Source of the DNA: Deltaproteobacteria bacterium | Lineage (GTDB): Bacteria > Desulfobacterota > GWC2-55-46 > DRQE01 | Length of the DNA stretch: 6,660 nt | Assembly: GCA_016219165.1 (NCBI GenBank) | Contig: JACRCB010000084.1 | Coordinates: forward strand, 1 to 6,660 | Direction: 5' to 3' | Part shown: positions 5,939-6,660 of the stretch, one piece after another | Layout of the letters: the number at the start of each line of letters is the position of its first letter | How positions within the stretch are numbered: position 1 is the stretch's first letter | The notes under the pieces: generated by a model | Told to the model about the DNA's origin: nothing | Seen by the model: the letters and a program-made list of their open reading frames with translations, nothing else | The model's database searches: none | Made by a program: the position numbers and the translations under genes

Positions 5939-6277
5939 TTACGAAGGGAGGTGGGTATAGATAATGGTCAGCCATATAATGAGGAGTATGGTGCCGACGT
6001 AACCGCCATACTTTACGGCAAGCCCTTTTCTTACAAGAAAAATCTTGAAGAGATGAGGCACAAACCCGGCAAACCATGCCAGGGAATAAAAAACATCCAC
6101 TCCGCGCGAGATGGAGACCGTCGCTATAATGATATACAGGACGAACGTGCAAAAGCCGTTCACCCTGTGCGTGAGGGACTCATGGTGTTCCGTTTTCCTC
6201 ACCGTCCTGAAGCCGCCTACAAATGTCATCACGGCGAATATGAAGCCGATGGATGATAGGAGCGGAATCATTCTCAT
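5939..6277 (-). CDS. Small four-helix membrane protein of unknown function
   Basis: The 112-residue protein is mostly hydrophobic, with four likely membrane helices at about 4-22, 41-58, 62-80 and 92-108. The loop after helix 1 holds FRTVRKTEHHESLTHRVNG, with His31, His32 and His37; His75 lies in helix 3. Such histidines in a small helical bundle could bind haem or a metal, as in cytochrome b561-type proteins, but no family match is claimed. The ATG at 6277 has GGTGA six bases upstream, a fair ribosome binding site. It lies 74 bases after the beta-helix gene in the same direction and 311 bases upstream of the hemerythrin start, so it may be cotranscribed with the former. Confidence 0.75.
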   Translation of the reverse strand: MRMIPLLSSIGFIFAVMTFVGGFRTVRKTEHHESLTHRVNGFCTFVLYIIIATVSISRGVDVFYSLAWFAGFVPHLFKIFLVRKGLAVKYGGYVGTILLIIWLTIIYTHLPS

Positions 6278-6351
6278 AACGTATCACCAGGACTAAAGTT
6301 TATAAGCCGGAGGCAGAATCAATCCATCCGCCTTCTTCTCTCGTAAGCCCC

Positions 6352-6660
6352 TTACTTGGGCGCGGGGAGAAGCAGCGCAAAGAACTTCATTTCGATGAAA
6401 TAGGCGACAATGCCGAAGTATACGAGCACAACCGGCAGCAGGTAATAAATACGTCTCATGGTTACGTTGCCGGAAAACGTATTATCCTCGGAATAACTCA
6501 CAACCATGGCATAGGTGTTGTTGCGGGCGGTATTGTCCTTCACCTCATTGCCGTTGGAGGCCCAGAGCGTTATGCCGTTCCAGTAATTGGAGTTTGCGGT
6601 GTTTCCCGTTATTTTATTCCCGTTCGAAGAAATCAGCACTATCCCCTTCTCCAGATTAGA
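6352..6660 (-). CDS. Parallel beta-helix (NosD-like) repeat protein, C-terminal part, with membrane anchor
   Basis: Only the last 102 codons are in the window; the frame is open to the right edge and the gene starts beyond it. The visible part begins with four short Asn-rich repeats of about 23 residues, for example NKITGNTANSNYWNGITLWASN and NEVKDNTARNNTYAMVVSYS. These are the coils of a right-handed parallel beta-helix as in NosD or pectate-lyase-like proteins. The repeats stop at NTFSGNVT, and a hydrophobic helix follows (MRRIYYLLPVVLVYFGIVAYFI), then a short MKFFALLLPAPK tail. The likely reading is an exported beta-helix domain anchored to the membrane by its C-terminus, but the signal peptide would be outside the window. 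Substrate or partner is unknown; carbohydrate binding is common among relatives. Confidence 0.8.
   Translation of the reverse strand, partial: SNLEKGIVLISSNGNKITGNTANSNYWNGITLWASNGNEVKDNTARNNTYAMVVSYSEDNTFSGNVTMRRIYYLLPVVLVYFGIVAYFIEMKFFALLLPAPK

Noticed and set aside
5844..6152. Minus-strand open frame of 102 codons overlapping the membrane-protein gene
   Set aside because: It lies in another frame of a gene with a clear four-helix pattern and a ribosome binding site; its own translation is Cys- and Pro-scattered with no structure.

Overview
The window looks like a chromosomal segment of a Gram-negative-type bacterium of intermediate GC content. The left 60% is a minus-strand ribosome/lipid operon in the classical order YceD(DUF177)-rpmF-plsX-fabH-fabD. 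The lineage cannot be fixed from sequence alone. The gene order, a zinc-type (four-Cys) L32, a two-histidine/glutamate hemerythrin protein and a NosD-like repeat protein would fit Deltaproteobacteria, Nitrospirota or related candidate phyla; this is inference.

Layout, left to right. Positions 4-60 hold a long imperfect palindrome just downstream of fabD. Positions 80-3913 (minus strand) hold fabD, fabH, plsX, rpmF and the DUF177 gene, with gaps of 18-50 bases. They are read from a near-perfect sigma-70 promoter at 3947-3976. A second near-perfect promoter at 4005-4033 fires in the opposite direction, into a long leader that ends in three tandem 13-base repeats and a strong ribosome binding site. 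The gene behind it (4159-4668, plus) encodes a 169-residue protein of unknown function, possibly of the DUF2299 type. A bidirectional hairpin terminator (4680-4721) separates it from the convergent hemerythrin-domain gene (4794-5627, minus).

Upstream of the hemerythrin gene, 5628-5938 holds no gene. It has an extended -10 promoter flanked by two copies of a 12-base direct repeat, plus smaller repeats. Next come a four-helix small membrane protein (5939-6277, minus) and the C-terminal end of a parallel beta-helix repeat protein with a C-terminal membrane anchor (6352-6660, minus, cut by the window edge).

The five left-hand genes work together in a well-known way. FabD loads malonyl onto ACP, FabH starts fatty-acid synthesis from acyl-CoA and malonyl-ACP, and PlsX diverts finished acyl-ACP to acyl phosphate for phospholipid synthesis. 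L32 and the YceD-family protein tie this operon to ribosome production. The right-hand genes are not obviously linked to this pathway or to each other.

I see no mobile element, CRISPR array, tRNA or rRNA. The least ordinary parts are the promoter/leader region 3947-4158, the unknown gene it drives, the Cys-rich N-terminal region of the hemerythrin protein, and the repeat-flanked promoter of that gene. None of these by itself demonstrates a new system.
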